Shown here: piece after piece, positions 18,169-28,274 of the stretch
How positions within the stretch are numbered: the stretch's first letter is position 1
How the letters are laid out: each line of letters starts with the position of its first letter
Assembly (NCBI GenBank): GCA_963663495.1
Contig: OY760427.1
Coordinates: forward strand, 1,922,001-1,986,000
Origin: G963663495 sp963663495
GTDB lineage: Bacteria > Bacteroidota > Rhodothermia > Rhodothermales > Bin80
Direction: 5' to 3'
DNA: 64,000 nucleotides
Program-made: the position numbers and the translations under genes
The notes under the pieces: model-generated
The model's database searches: none
Told to the model about the DNA's origin: nothing
What the model saw: only the letters and a program-made list of their open reading frames with translations

Positions 18169-19737
18169 GTGGGAGAGAAAATTGTAATCTTGGATTTTGG
18201 TGCCCAATACACGCAGCTGATTGCAAGGCGGGTACGCGAAGGCGGTATTTATTCCGAGATCTATCCGTGCGGCATGGCCGCGTCCGAAATAGAGGCGCTG
18301 CATCCGACGGGACTGATTCTGTCAGGCGGTCCCAGCTCCGTGTATGAAGGCGCTGCTCCAGCATGGGATGAACGGGTACTGGATTTGCGCCGCGCGGATG
18401 GTTCCAGGCTTCCAGTGTTGGGTATATGCTATGGTCTACAGGCCATGGTTCATGCCCATGGAGGGAGTGTAGAAGCCGCCGGCATCCGCGAATTTGGCCG
18501 CACGCGGCTGGAAATCAACGACGACAGCGATCTTTTCGCCGGTGTCCCTTCGGGTACGCACGTCTGGATGAGCCATGGCGATGCCTTGGCGGGACTGCCT
18601 GCGGGATATACCAGGCTGGCGCATACGGCGAATGCTCCTGAAGCTGCCATTCGCTCAATGATCCGGCCGCACTACGGGGTTCAATTCCATCCGGAAGTAG
18701 TTCATACGGATCATGGCAGCCGAATTCTGAGCAATTTTGCCGAGGAAATCTGCGGTTGCTCCGGTGGATGGACTCCTGCCTCCTTTATTGAGCGAAAGAT
18801 TCGAGAAGTCCGTGAGGTTGTTGGCGAGGATATCGTTCTCCTTGGCCTGTCAGGCGGAGTGGACTCTTCGGTGGCTGCGAAGCTGCTGCACGAAGCAATA
18901 GGAGACCAGCTTATCTGCGTTTTTGTCAATAATGGTCTGCTGCGGGAGGGGGAATGGGAAGACGTTCAGGCTACCTTTCGTGGCTACTTCAATATTCCGT
19001 TGCGCGCGGTTGACGCCACCGAAAGGTTCCTCAGACGGCTACGTAATGTGACAGATCCGGAAACCAAACGTACTATTATTGGCAATACTTTCGTTGAAGT
19101 ATTCGAGGAGGAGACGCAGCTGATCAGCCGAATGATGGGGCGCCCACCGCGGTTTTTGGCACAGGGCACACTATATCCAGACGTAATTGAGAGTGTATCC
19201 TTCAAGGGCCCGAGTGCAACTATCAAGACGCATCACAATGTCGGGGGATTGCCGGAGGAGCACAGCTTTGAACTCCTGGAGCCGTTTAGGGAGTTGTTTA
19301 AGGATGAGGTCAGGAGCATCGGCGAGGTCCTTGGTGTCCCTGAGACGATCATTAGTCGTCACCCTTTTCCCGGACCTGGGCTTGCGGTGCGTGTTATCGG
19401 AGCTGTGGATTTTGAGACCTTAGGCTTGCTCCGCAGGGCCGACCACATCTTTATGGACGAATTGCACCGGTCTGGTCTCTACAGTGAGGTATGGCAGGCA
19501 TTTGCCGTATTATTACTTATCCAGACGGTTGGGGTGATGGGTGATCAGCGGACCTACGAGTATGTGTGCTCATTGCGAGCTGTTACGGGTATTGACGGCA
19601 TGACAGCAGATTGGGCGCGTCTTCCGCACGAATTCCTGGCCCATGTATCCAACCGGATTATTAATGAAATCCGGGGCATTAATAGGGTGGCGTACGACAT
19701 CAGTTCAAAGCCCCCTGCAACCATTGAGTGGGAATAA
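18169..19737 (+). CDS. guaA: GMP synthase (glutamine-hydrolysing)
   Basis: Converts XMP to GMP. Class I amidotransferase domain with nucleophile Cys at about residue 86 (VLGICYGLQAM) and the His-Glu pair in GVQFHPEVVHT. ATP-pyrophosphatase P-loop LSGGVDSSVAAKLL near residue 228, and the C-terminal dimerisation domain ending PPATIEWE. 522 aa. It starts with GTG at 18169 (VGEKIVILDFGAQYTQLI). The stop TAA is immediately followed by the ATG of the next gene. Confidence 0.97.
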   Translation: MGEKIVILDFGAQYTQLIARRVREGGIYSEIYPCGMAASEIEALHPTGLILSGGPSSVYEGAAPAWDERVLDLRRADGSRLPVLGICYGLQAMVHAHGGSVEAAGIREFGRTRLEINDDSDLFAGVPSGTHVWMSHGDALAGLPAGYTRLAHTANAPEAAIRSMIRPHYGVQFHPEVVHTDHGSRILSNFAEEICGCSGGWTPASFIERKIREVREVVGEDIVLLGLSGGVDSSVAAKLLHEAIGDQLICVFVNNGLLREGEWEDVQATFRGYFNIPLRAVDATERFLRRLRNVTDPETKRTIIGNTFVEVFEEETQLISRMMGRPPRFLAQGTLYPDVIESVSFKGPSATIKTHHNVGGLPEEHSFELLEPFRELFKDEVRSIGEVLGVPETIISRHPFPGPGLAVRVIGAVDFETLGLLRRADHIFMDELHRSGLYSEVWQAFAVLLLIQTVGVMGDQRTYEYVCSLRAVTGIDGMTADWARLPHEFLAHVSNRIINEIRGINRVAYDISSKPPATIEWE

Positions 19738-21171
19738 ATGGTGATGCGGTACAAGCTCAGCAGTGTACCTTGGTGCGCGGGCGTCGGTGTTGTGGTATTC
19801 TTGCTTCTGGGAGTGCCTAGCCTCGTTGCCGCGCAGACCGTAGTGGGCGAGGAGCACGCATTTGAGCTTGGCATAGAAGCGTTCGAGTCGGAGTACTATG
19901 ATCATGCCGCCCTGCTCTTTTCTTGGGCTTACGGGGCAACACCGGACCATCCGCTGGCGGCTCCCGCCATGGTTATGGCCGCAAAAGCCCACTACCGGAA
20001 TGGCGCCCTTGACGATTGCCTCGCGGTACTGAATGCGTTTGAACGTACGTATTCGACAAGCCCGTATGAAGCGGCCATTCGTCAGTTGCGTCAGTACGTG
20101 CAAACGCAACTGCAACACGAACAAGTGTTTGAGCATGCGGTGCGGTTGGGTGTGGTGTTGCCGTTGACAGAGGGTAGCGTAGGGCTGTCAAGAGCGCTTC
20201 TCGCCGGTATCCGGGTAGCGGTGGACGAGTATAACCGAGCGAGTGGGCGGACCATACAAATTCTATTCAGGGACTCGAAGCATACCCGGTCCGGCTCACG
20301 GAGAGCGGTTACCGAGCTGGCTGAAGAGGAAGTGCATGCCATTATCGGGCCCTTATTCAGTGAGGAGGCGGATGCTGCTGCGGCGGTGGCTGAGCGGGAG
20401 GGGGTGGTGTTGGTAGCGCCATTGGCGACTGATGCCGGCATAACCTCGGGGCGGCGACTTGTATTTCAGGCCAACCCTACTATTGGTTTTAGGGGCCAAT
20501 ACCTTGCGGAGTGGGGAGCACGCGATGCCGGGTTTGATCGCTATGGAATTGTCGCGGATGCCAGTGCTCCGAGCAGTGTGAAGATGGCCGAGGCCTTTCA
20601 GCATAAAGCCGAAAGCCTGGGAGTTGAGGTCGCGTTTTTCCATCATCTCATTTCACCAGCAGATTGGATTCGGATGACGGACATTGTGGGGGCCGATACA
20701 TTGGGGAGTGTCGACGCGTTGTATCTGGCCGTGCACGCAACGCGGGATGTTGACGCACGAATCCGGGCTGAAGCGGCGTTAAAAGAGATACAGCAGACAG
20801 CGAAGAAGCCCCATATACTGGGGAGCGAGGCATTTATGCACGTAGATTGGACAAAGCAGCCCTCAGACCTCGTAGTCAGTTATGTTGCGACATACGATGA
20901 CAGAGCGAGAGGGTCAGATGTACGAAGCTTTGCCTATCGCATGGAGGAATTGGGTATGGAACCCGGGAGGCTTGCAACGGTGGGGCACGATGTCACGAGC
21001 ATGCTGCTGGACAGAATTCTTGAGCCGCCCAATGTTCCGCTGGCTACCAAGCTGCTGCATGCGGCTCCCCATCACGGCATCGGATCGGTAATTCATTTTG
21101 CTGGAGATCAGCGTAACCAGATGATGTTCCTATTTCAGTCCGGCTCACGGAGGGCGCGCCGTGGCAGATAG
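19738..21171 (+). CDS. Periplasmic-binding-protein-type-1-like protein with TPR-like N-terminus
   Basis: 477 aa. Signal peptide (VVVFLLLGVPSLVAAQ), then a TPR-like helical segment (residues about 35-130, FELGIEAFESEYYDHAALLFSWAYG). This is followed by a type 1 periplasmic binding fold of the branched-chain amino acid receptor type: RLGVVLPLTEGSVGLSRALLAGI, DEYNRASGR, IGPLFSEEADAAA and VAPLATDAG. The TPR plus PBP1 arrangement resembles LpoA-like or LivK-like proteins of Bacteroidota-related bacteria. No transport permease is adjacent, so a ligand-sensing or envelope role is as likely as transport. It starts directly after guaA, and bamD follows. Confidence 0.8.
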   Translation: MVMRYKLSSVPWCAGVGVVVFLLLGVPSLVAAQTVVGEEHAFELGIEAFESEYYDHAALLFSWAYGATPDHPLAAPAMVMAAKAHYRNGALDDCLAVLNAFERTYSTSPYEAAIRQLRQYVQTQLQHEQVFEHAVRLGVVLPLTEGSVGLSRALLAGIRVAVDEYNRASGRTIQILFRDSKHTRSGSRRAVTELAEEEVHAIIGPLFSEEADAAAAVAEREGVVLVAPLATDAGITSGRRLVFQANPTIGFRGQYLAEWGARDAGFDRYGIVADASAPSSVKMAEAFQHKAESLGVEVAFFHHLISPADWIRMTDIVGADTLGSVDALYLAVHATRDVDARIRAEAALKEIQQTAKKPHILGSEAFMHVDWTKQPSDLVVSYVATYDDRARGSDVRSFAYRMEELGMEPGRLATVGHDVTSMLLDRILEPPNVPLATKLLHAAPHHGIGSVIHFAGDQRNQMMFLFQSGSRRARRGR

Positions 21172-21222
21172 GAACCGCTTGTTTTGCGTAGCGGTTTGAA
21201 GTCGGCATATTGGTGGTTTTCC

Positions 21223-22005
21223 ATGCGTTATATCCTTTTCGTTGTGTTCATTTGGGTCGGTTGTGCCTCGGGATCGCTCGTTTACGATTCTCCAGAGCAA
21301 GCCTATAGCTACGGCGAGATGTACTTTTCTGCCGGCAAGTACACGAATGCTGTGCGCTACTACCAAGCCGTCTTTGATTTTGGGCGGACGCACGAGTGGG
21401 CCGCGAATGCGCAGTTGAAGCTTGCCCGCGCGCATCGCTTGAATCGTGATTACATCTTGGCTGCCGAGGAATATGCTAACTTCACGCGTCTTTATCGGGC
21501 TGATCCGCGTGTCGGCGACGCAGAGTTTGAGCGGGCCATGACGTTTTTTGAACGGGCGCCGCGCTTCGAGCTCGATCAGAGTGAAACGGAGCGTGGCATT
21601 GAAGTCTTCAGCGTGTACATGCAGCGCTTTCCGGAGCATGACTCCGTGGATGTAGCTGCTGTGCGCGCCCGCCAGCTTAGAGAAAAGCTGGCGGCAAAGG
21701 TGTTTTATGCTGGAGGACTATATGAGCGTCGCAGGCTTTTCGAGGCCGCGGCTCTGTCTTACGAATCATTGTTTCAGGATTATCCGGACACACCGCTTGC
21801 CGATGATGCACTGCTGGGAGCTATTCGGTGTTACGTTGAGTATAGCGATCGCAGCGTTGTTGAGAGGCAGCCTGAGCGGCTGCAGAAGGCCATTGACCAT
21901 TATCAGCGGTTGGTCCAGATCTTCCCGGAAAGCCCGTTTTTGAAGACGGCGGAGGAATTGTATTCCAGGGCATCCGAGCAGATGGATATCCTAGTTGCTT
22001 CGTAG
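21223..22005 (+). CDS. bamD: Outer membrane assembly lipoprotein BamD
   Basis: TPR lipoprotein of the beta-barrel assembly machine. The N-terminus MRYILFVVFIWVGCAS has a lipobox ending in Cys15, which decides the start at ATG 21223. Tandem TPR helices follow (YSYGEMYFSAGKYTNAVRYYQAV, YPDTPLADDALL). 260 aa, normal length. It shows a Gram-negative envelope. Confidence 0.9.
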   Translation: MRYILFVVFIWVGCASGSLVYDSPEQAYSYGEMYFSAGKYTNAVRYYQAVFDFGRTHEWAANAQLKLARAHRLNRDYILAAEEYANFTRLYRADPRVGDAEFERAMTFFERAPRFELDQSETERGIEVFSVYMQRFPEHDSVDVAAVRARQLREKLAAKVFYAGGLYERRRLFEAAALSYESLFQDYPDTPLADDALLGAIRCYVEYSDRSVVERQPERLQKAIDHYQRLVQIFPESPFLKTAEELYSRASEQMDILVAS

Positions 22006-22025
22006 CAAGCGAGGTGGTAGCCGGA

Positions 22026-22613
22026 ATGAAGCGCGTGGGCTTGTTCGGCGGCACGTTTGATCCTCCGCACCTTGGTCATTTATTCATGGCGGAAGCTGCC
22101 CGGGACCAGCTATGTCTGGACGAGGTTTGGTGGATTCCTGCCAGGAAGCCGCCTCACAAGCAGGGACACGTCTTGAGCAGTAGGGTCCATCGAATGGCCA
22201 TGACCCGTCATGCCGTTGCTGGGAACCCGCAGTTCAGGGCATCAGACATAGAGCTTCAGCGCTCTGGCTTGTCCTTTACCGTAGATACGGTGCGGGCGGT
22301 CAGTGCGGCACAGCCGGGGAGCGTCCTGTTCTTGCTTATAGGGCAAGATAACTGGGAGCAGTTTGAGGCATGGCACCGTCCAGAGAAGGTCATGGAAATG
22401 GCTCGGCTGGTAGTCTTTCCCCGGCGTCGTGCAGTACCCGTGGGGGATAAAGATGTTGATCCAGCGAATGTTGACGTAGTGGAAAGTCCGTGTATCGGCA
22501 TTGCCTCTTCGTGCATACGCGAGCGTGTACGCAGGGGGCTTTCCGTCCGGTATCTCGTTCCCGAGGCGGTGTGCACGTATATTGCAGCGATGGGTCTTTA
22601 TCTCGTTACATGA
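22026..22613 (+). CDS. nadD: Nicotinate-nucleotide adenylyltransferase
   Basis: Makes deamido-NAD from NaMN and ATP. Nucleotidyltransferase signatures GLFGGTFDPPHLGHL at the N-terminus and IASSCIRERVRRGLSVRYLVPEAV (ISSTxIR-like) at the C-terminus. The ATG at 22026 is used; GTG 22014 is a possible alternative four codons upstream. 195 aa. Follows bamD by 20 nt. Confidence 0.95.
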   Translation: MKRVGLFGGTFDPPHLGHLFMAEAARDQLCLDEVWWIPARKPPHKQGHVLSSRVHRMAMTRHAVAGNPQFRASDIELQRSGLSFTVDTVRAVSAAQPGSVLFLLIGQDNWEQFEAWHRPEKVMEMARLVVFPRRRAVPVGDKDVDPANVDVVESPCIGIASSCIRERVRRGLSVRYLVPEAVCTYIAAMGLYLVT

Positions 22614-22619
22614 CGCCAT

Positions 22620-23252
22620 ATGGGATTTCTGGAATTCTTGACTGGTAGCCAGCCGCCTCTCATCAAGGGGGCGCTGGGTGATTTCTGCGTCATGATGAAT
22701 GTCAGTCGTAACATGTCTGCGATGGCATTGGCAGGCCTGTTGGACAACGAAATCCCGGACCACGAACTTGAGGCTCAGCAGGTGGAAGTGAATTATCGCG
22801 AAGCGGCCCTTTGTCGGGCCGTTTTGGAGCCTCTAAACGTTGATCCCAAGAGCGAACTGGTGCTTGCCCTGAAGTTGCTGTCGGTGTCACAGGAGGTGCA
22901 GCCTTTAGGGTGCGTTGCTGTATCTATGGGGCGGATGGCGGTTCGTCTGGGCGCACCCATTGATATACTGCGTAGTTCTCGCAATCGGGTGCTACCCCAA
23001 TTTGACAGGGTGCGCGACAGCTTCGTGGATGCTGGTTCGGAGCTTGCAGAGAGGGTCGCTGTGGACCTGCGTGGAGCGTATTCCGACCTCGTACAATTTG
23101 TGGAGGACCTCAGTGCGGTCAACGATGTGGCCAATGTGGAGGCAGCCTTTGGCATGCAGCGTGCGTGCACCCACTTATCCCTTATCACCGGAACTTTAGC
23201 CTACCCATTTCATCGGATTCGGGTGGCAGTCACTCATTCTTCTACTGATTAA
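22620..23252 (+). CDS. PhoU-like domain protein
   Basis: 210 aa, all-helical, no signal peptide. The pattern VNYREAALCRAVLEPLNV followed by LVLALKLLSVSQEVQPLGCVAVSMGRMA resembles a single PhoU repeat (VNKLEREVRR..ALVLVSIVKDLERIGDYAKN), but the usual Asp/Glu metal ligands are largely missing. The assignment rests on that pattern only. It lies 6 nt behind nadD. Confidence 0.5.
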   Translation: MGFLEFLTGSQPPLIKGALGDFCVMMNVSRNMSAMALAGLLDNEIPDHELEAQQVEVNYREAALCRAVLEPLNVDPKSELVLALKLLSVSQEVQPLGCVAVSMGRMAVRLGAPIDILRSSRNRVLPQFDRVRDSFVDAGSELAERVAVDLRGAYSDLVQFVEDLSAVNDVANVEAAFGMQRACTHLSLITGTLAYPFHRIRVAVTHSSTD

Positions 23253-23267
23253 CCAAACAATTGAATA

Positions 23268-23828
23268 ATGGCCGTAACATATTCTCAGATGGTGCAATTA
23301 GGCTCAGTGGGCCCCGATTTTGCTCTGCCAGCCTGCAATTCTGATACCAAGGACACGCTCACCTCCCGTGACGACTGTATGGGTTCGCAGGGTTTGGTGG
23401 TAGTCTTCATGTGCAACCACTGCCCGTTCGTCGTGCACATGGAGGATGCACTGTTGGATGTGGCCCGCATGTACATTTCCAAGGGATTGGGATTTGTTGG
23501 AATTAGCTCCAATGACGCGATTCAGTATCCGCAGGACTCCTTCGGTGCCATGGGCCTGCGTGCCAAGGCCAAGGATTATCCGTTTCCGTATCTGTACGAT
23601 GAGTCGCAGGGTGTGGCCCGTGCCTACGGTGCGGAGTGTACCCCGGATATATTTATTCTTGACTCGGCTGGGAGCCTTGCGTATCGCGGACGCTTTGATG
23701 CAACCCGGCCAGGGATGGGCCGGGCAACGGGCCAGGAATTGATGCGTGCCTTGGACGAGCTCCTGAACGCTGGTGAGGTTACCATGGCGCAGCTTCCGTC
23801 AATGGGTTGCAACATCAAGTGGAGATAG
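23268..23828 (+). CDS. Thioredoxin-like (AhpC/TSA-fold) protein
   Basis: 186 aa, cytoplasmic by appearance. Redoxin fold: GSVGPDFALPACNS, then VVVFMCNHCPFVVHMEDAL with a CNHC redox motif, YAYGAECTPDIFILDSAGSLAYRGR and the C-terminal SMGCNIKWR with an extra Cys. Proteins of this exact pattern (NHCPFV and GCNIKW) form a widespread thioredoxin-family group of unknown partner. It sits between the PhoU-like gene and the antiporter. Confidence 0.88.
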   Translation: MAVTYSQMVQLGSVGPDFALPACNSDTKDTLTSRDDCMGSQGLVVVFMCNHCPFVVHMEDALLDVARMYISKGLGFVGISSNDAIQYPQDSFGAMGLRAKAKDYPFPYLYDESQGVARAYGAECTPDIFILDSAGSLAYRGRFDATRPGMGRATGQELMRALDELLNAGEVTMAQLPSMGCNIKWR

Positions 23829-23834
23829 GGCTGG

Positions 23835-25274
23835 TTGCCCCTGATGGACTGGATTGTACTGCTTCCCCCTACTGTCGCAATCGGCCTGGCACTTTGGACG
23901 CGCCAGGTGTATTTGTCGTTGGTGGTCGGTCTTTGGATCGGAACGACCATTCTGGGCGACGGGAACCCTATATTCGGGCTTCGTCTGCTAGCGGATGTTG
24001 TGGTTGGTGTTTTTGCGGACGCTTCCAATGCCCGTATCGTACTCTTCAGCTTGATGGTCGGCGGGCTGATTGCATTGGTTCAGGTGTCTGGTGGGGTAGG
24101 GGCGTTTACGAGCTGGATGCAGGAGCGTGGGTGGGCAAGCAGTCGCCGAAGGGTCGAATTGATGGCATGGGCGACGGGAATGCTGGTCTTTGTGGAGTCA
24201 AGCATTACGTCGCTTACTGTTGGCACGGTGTGCCGACCATTCTTTGACCGGCTCCGTCTGCCCCGGGAGAAGTTGGCCTATTACTGTGATGCTACCAGTG
24301 CGCCGGTTTGCATGATGATCCCGTTAAACGGTTGGGGAGCCTTCGTGCTGGGTCTACTTGCTGCGCAAGGTCTTTCAGAGGGTGCAGTCCCGTTGCTGGC
24401 ATCTTCCCTCGTGTTTAATTTTTTCTGTGTGTTTGCAGTTGTATTTGCGCTGTTCCTGGCGGTTACAGGATGGGGTGTTGGGCGTATGCGCCGCGCGGAA
24501 CGCCGGGCAATGGAAACGGGGGCGGTGGTTCGTGAGGGATCCGTTCCTATGATTGCGGATGAAGTGGTGGCTGTGGCGCCCTTGAGGCCTGCTCAGTCGT
24601 CCGCAGTCGACTTTCTTGGTCCGATTTTCGTGATGATTGTGATGATATTCGTCGGGCTGTGCATCACGGGGGAGGGCCGCCTCATGCAGGGTAGTGGTTC
24701 GGAGGCTGTGTTGTGGGCTGTCGGCACGGCGATAGGTGTCGCCATGCTGTATTACGTACTCCCTCGCCCATTTAAGGGAGGCACATCGCTTGTGACGCTG
24801 AAGGAGTCTTCGGAGTATGTTGTGAAGGGTGCTTCCGGCTTGGTTGGTGTAGTAGGTCTTCTGGTTCTTGCTTTTGCGTTAGGGACGGTTTCCAGGCAGC
24901 TGGAGATGGGGCCATATATCGTCGGGTTGATAGGAGACCAACTGCCTGTGTGGTGGATCCCATCGGTGGTATTTGCAGCGGGGTGCGTTATTTCCTTTAC
25001 GTTGGGGTCTTCCTGGACGACTTTCGCCGTCCTGATCCCGTTGGCTATGCCGCTTGCGGAGGGCCTTGGTTTATCGCAGGCATTGATGCTTGGCGCGGTG
25101 TTGTCTGGAGGCGTATATGGCGACCACGCGTCTCCGTTGTCTGATACATCCATAATTTCATCCATGTCGTCGGCCTGCGACCATGTTGATCACATCAACA
25201 CGCAGCTGCCCTATACACTTGGATTGGCGGGTGTGTCCTTCATTGCGTTTCTGATTGCGGGACTGGTAACGTGA
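23835..25274 (+). CDS. NhaC-family Na+/H+ antiporter-like membrane protein
   Basis: 479 aa with about 11-12 membrane helices. NhaC family features: LSLVVGLWIGTTIL, VFVESSITSLTVGTVCRPFFD, LAYYCDATSAPVCMMIPLNGWGAF, FTLGSSWTTFAVLIPLAMPLAEG, GGVYGDHASPLSDTSIISS. This arrangement is typical of antiporters exchanging Na+ (or amines/organic acids) for H+. TTG at 23835 is preferred because GGAG lies 10 nt upstream; ATG 23844 is the alternative. Last gene of the housekeeping run. Confidence 0.88.
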   Translation: MPLMDWIVLLPPTVAIGLALWTRQVYLSLVVGLWIGTTILGDGNPIFGLRLLADVVVGVFADASNARIVLFSLMVGGLIALVQVSGGVGAFTSWMQERGWASSRRRVELMAWATGMLVFVESSITSLTVGTVCRPFFDRLRLPREKLAYYCDATSAPVCMMIPLNGWGAFVLGLLAAQGLSEGAVPLLASSLVFNFFCVFAVVFALFLAVTGWGVGRMRRAERRAMETGAVVREGSVPMIADEVVAVAPLRPAQSSAVDFLGPIFVMIVMIFVGLCITGEGRLMQGSGSEAVLWAVGTAIGVAMLYYVLPRPFKGGTSLVTLKESSEYVVKGASGLVGVVGLLVLAFALGTVSRQLEMGPYIVGLIGDQLPVWWIPSVVFAAGCVISFTLGSSWTTFAVLIPLAMPLAEGLGLSQALMLGAVLSGGVYGDHASPLSDTSIISSMSSACDHVDHINTQLPYTLGLAGVSFIAFLIAGLVT

Positions 25275-25847
25275 TTATCGGAGTACCGCTTGGCTTTTAC
25301 GGTACCGGAGTGGTCTCCGGTCGCTGACTGGCATCTTGGCCGAGGTCTGAATTGCGGTGGTATGTCATGTGTGATTTGTTCGCAGGAGTGCTCACGCTCG
25401 TGTGCGGTACGCGTGGTATTTCGCATTACGGTCACGCGGCTCTTTGTGGATGATGGAATGGCCCGACCCCGGAAGGCGTCGGGCCATTCCATCATACCTC
25501 TGCCATACAATATGGATAGGATCCCGTAAGGGCTTTTTATGGAGCTAGTGTCAAAACAGGACCGGAAGTCAAGAACCGGGCTAGGTTGTCGCTAACGTTT
25601 TCTACCGGGATTCGATATTGGTGACTACCCTGGCTGGGGGTATATTGATTCAACGTACGTTGATATGGAATTTGACGTATACTCGGGAAGACGGGAATTT
25701 AATGCAGGCACGTACCCTATTCAGGGTATCTTACCCCAGCTACTGTGGCACCTAACCGGCAATGCGCGCAATTGTCTGTCCTATGGTGATCAATCTAGCC
25801 ACATATGCATGATCGGGAGGATACCTCAAAAGCAAAGCCGACTATAA
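25275..25847. other. Intergenic region with a possible truncated coding remnant
   Basis: Apart from the hairpin at 25451, the stretch 25600-25847 keeps an open plus-strand frame reading FDIGDYPGWGYIDSTYVDM and GTYPIQGILPQLLWHLTG without a convincing start. It looks like the inside of a lost gene. Its stop TAA abuts the terminus of the IS1634-like element, so the element may have cut it. No family recognised. Confidence 0.3.
25451..25494. terminator. 17-bp perfect stem hairpin downstream of the antiporter gene
   Basis: TGATGGAATGGCCCGAC pairs with GTCGGGCCATTCCATCA over a 10-nt loop. No T-tract follows, but the strength and the place (177 nt after the last gene of the run) suggest a transcription end or processing site. 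Confidence 0.5.
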
Positions 25848-28156
25848 CCTAACTTCGCCATTTCGTAGTGCTACTAACCTACGGAATTCTCCCGTGGCCA
25901 TATTTGGATCGTTTTTTTCAGGAGCAATGGATGGTGAGATTTACCGGATCGGTTGAAGTTGGTTTAGGGTGGTTTGAATCCCTGATTACCTGGTGTTTTG
26001 CCGCCTGTTTCGCTGCGATCTATCTCGGATCGTTTCCATCGGACGTAGCTCTGGTGGCTCCATCTGGAGTACGCTACCTCAACCGTTGTGAAGGGACCAT
26101 GCGTCATGAGTCTGGAGGCTGCTGGCTCACCGGTGCACTCGCTTCCTCCACATGCTCGGTCACGGTGCGGGTCGCATCCGGGTCATACACGTATCCCAGT
26201 ACCGCAAAGAACTGTACCATACTCGGAGGCAGATCCTGATCCACCTCCGTGATCAGGTACCGATATTGGTTCTTAACCATCTTGGTCGTAATCCGACGAA
26301 TCCTGTTCAACCTGTCTCGGATCGTCGCCCAACTATCATGAATCCCGTGTTCCTTGAGTCTGGTGCGAACCAGATGGGCAGCATGATAAGCCAGTACCGT
26401 GATGAACAGATGCCCTTCAATGCGGTCATCTCTGCTGTGGTAGATGGGCCGTAGACCGAGGTCCGATTTCATGACTCTGAATGTGCGCTCAATCTCTGTA
26501 AGTCGCCAGTAGGTTCGTGCAACCGTTTCCACCGACCATCCGGTATGACTGGTCCGAAGCACATACCCTCCGCTGGCCTGGGTGCGACGCGCATGCGAAG
26601 CACGCCGGGTCACCGTAACGGATGCTGCATGCTTGGTGCCCTCCTTTTTGCTGACCTCCACCTCATACAGGTGTGAGACCTTCTTGTACTTTTCCTTCAG
26701 ACGACCAACCTTTATCGTGACCTTTTCATAGTTCTTCAAGTACCCGGGTTTCGAGAGCCCCTCATGTAGTGTAGTGAGCGCCTTCACAAACTTCTTGCAT
26801 TGGGTTTCAAGGATCTGATCCTCCTTCGCCTGCTTGGCCTCACTGTGCACAAACACGCGCAGTTCCGCATTATCTTCAACGTCTTTTTCGTCTTCAACAT
26901 CTTTTTCCTTTGTGGTGATCTTCCAGGCTTTGATCTTGACTACCCCTTCGGTCGTAAACTGTTGATCCGGCTTGTTTTCGGGGACTGGAGGGGCTTTGGA
27001 ACGCTCCACGGTGATCCAGTTCAGTCCCTGTTCTTTCAGGTACTGCAGATTCTGCTCCGTCGCAATGCCGGAGTCCATAATCACTGTGGGCGTAGCACCG
27101 TTTAGTTTCTCAATCGCCTCTTTGAGCGTTGCCGGTTCCCCTGCATTGCCCGGCAGGATCTGCACATTGCGGGGGAACCCCGAACCATCCAGGGTGAGCG
27201 CCAGCGTAACCAACGGACAATCACTGCGCTTTTCCTTGCTGCGCCCATGCGACAACAACTTCCCTTTCTTCTTGCCGTGGTAATAGGTATTGGTTAAATC
27301 ATAAAAGACGATCGTTTCTTCAAACTGCAATACCGCTTTGGTAATGCCAAAGAGTTTCTCCATGATCTGATCCATATGCTTATGGATCAGATCAGTGCAA
27401 CGATAGAGGGTGTTGAGACTCGGGGGTTCCAAATCCAGAAGCTGCAGAACACTGGAGGTTTTACACAGCCATTTATGCGTTTCTCGTTCACTGCCCGGGT
27501 GGAGCATACGTCCGACGATCAGCGCACAGCAGAGCTTGACGTGTTTCTCGCAGAAGTTGAGCGAACGTAGCAGTACAGCCAGTCCGAGCTGTTCCAATGT
27601 CTGAAGGATCAGTCGTTCTCCGCCGACGGTCCGGGAATCGGGATGGGTTGTTTTCTCTGGATCAATGAGGTGTTGCTGATGGGATGTGCGATGGATGTCG
27701 TCGACCGCATTGAGAAAGGCTTCATCATTCTGGAAAGGGAGGATAGCTTTCCCTTTGAGTCGGGCAGTAACGCAATGGGTCAGTTCCCCCCACAGACTGC
27801 GGGGGATGTTGAAGTTCGGGCCGAGATTAAGGAGGGTACGGTGTTTGGAGGTACCGTTTTTGCGATAGGATTCGATGAGGGCAAAGCTGTTGCATTTCTT
27901 ACCGTCTTTACGTTTGTAGGGTCGGTTTCGGATAAACATGATCGGAGAGTGGAATAGGTACGGGGTAAGGTACCGGGGTGGTTGGGGGGAGGTTCACGTC
28001 CACACCGCTATAACACTACATTGCCTTTTCCGAAAAAGTCGGCTAAAAAAGGTCGAAAAACGCTGAATTTAGCCGAAATAGCCCTATTAGGAGGGAAAAA
28101 CGAGAGAATTGGAGGCGGAACTCAGCGTTTTCCCCTGACCGGATGGCGAAGTTAGG
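25848..28156 (-). mobile_element. IS1634-like insertion sequence, intact copy
   Basis: 2309 bp between CCTAACTTCGCCAT (25848) and its complement ATGGCGAAGTTAGG (28143-28156). ATAA flanks both sides (25844-25847 and 28157-28160), a possible 4-bp target duplication. It carries one transposase gene on the minus strand and a long non-coding stretch (25848-26103) behind it. Fragments of the same element occur at 336-886, 45609-46216 and 49764-53812. Confidence 0.9.
26104..27939 (-). CDS. IS1634-family DDE transposase
   Basis: 611 aa, undisturbed. N-terminal MFIRNRPYKRKDGKKCNSFALIES; central DDE fold with FYDLTNTYYHGKKKGKLLSHG, TPTVIMDSGIATEQNLQYL (second Asp) and WRLTEIERTFRVMKSDLGLRP with the YREIEDxFR-like third acidic position; C-terminal helical tail. 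It is the only apparently functional copy of this family in the window and the likely source of the broken ones. Confidence 0.92.
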   Translation of the reverse strand: MFIRNRPYKRKDGKKCNSFALIESYRKNGTSKHRTLLNLGPNFNIPRSLWGELTHCVTARLKGKAILPFQNDEAFLNAVDDIHRTSHQQHLIDPEKTTHPDSRTVGGERLILQTLEQLGLAVLLRSLNFCEKHVKLCCALIVGRMLHPGSERETHKWLCKTSSVLQLLDLEPPSLNTLYRCTDLIHKHMDQIMEKLFGITKAVLQFEETIVFYDLTNTYYHGKKKGKLLSHGRSKEKRSDCPLVTLALTLDGSGFPRNVQILPGNAGEPATLKEAIEKLNGATPTVIMDSGIATEQNLQYLKEQGLNWITVERSKAPPVPENKPDQQFTTEGVVKIKAWKITTKEKDVEDEKDVEDNAELRVFVHSEAKQAKEDQILETQCKKFVKALTTLHEGLSKPGYLKNYEKVTIKVGRLKEKYKKVSHLYEVEVSKKEGTKHAASVTVTRRASHARRTQASGGYVLRTSHTGWSVETVARTYWRLTEIERTFRVMKSDLGLRPIYHSRDDRIEGHLFITVLAYHAAHLVRTRLKEHGIHDSWATIRDRLNRIRRITTKMVKNQYRYLITEVDQDLPPSMVQFFAVLGYVYDPDATRTVTEHVEEASAPVSQQPPDS

Positions 28157-28274
28157 ATAAACCCGGTTTGGGACATTTAGGGGGTTGCGGAGCCTTTTGG
28201 GCACCTTCGCATGTCTTGGCTGTTAACGCCGCAACCCGTTCACGCCTGTCTGGTAGGCCTACAATCGCGCGGTA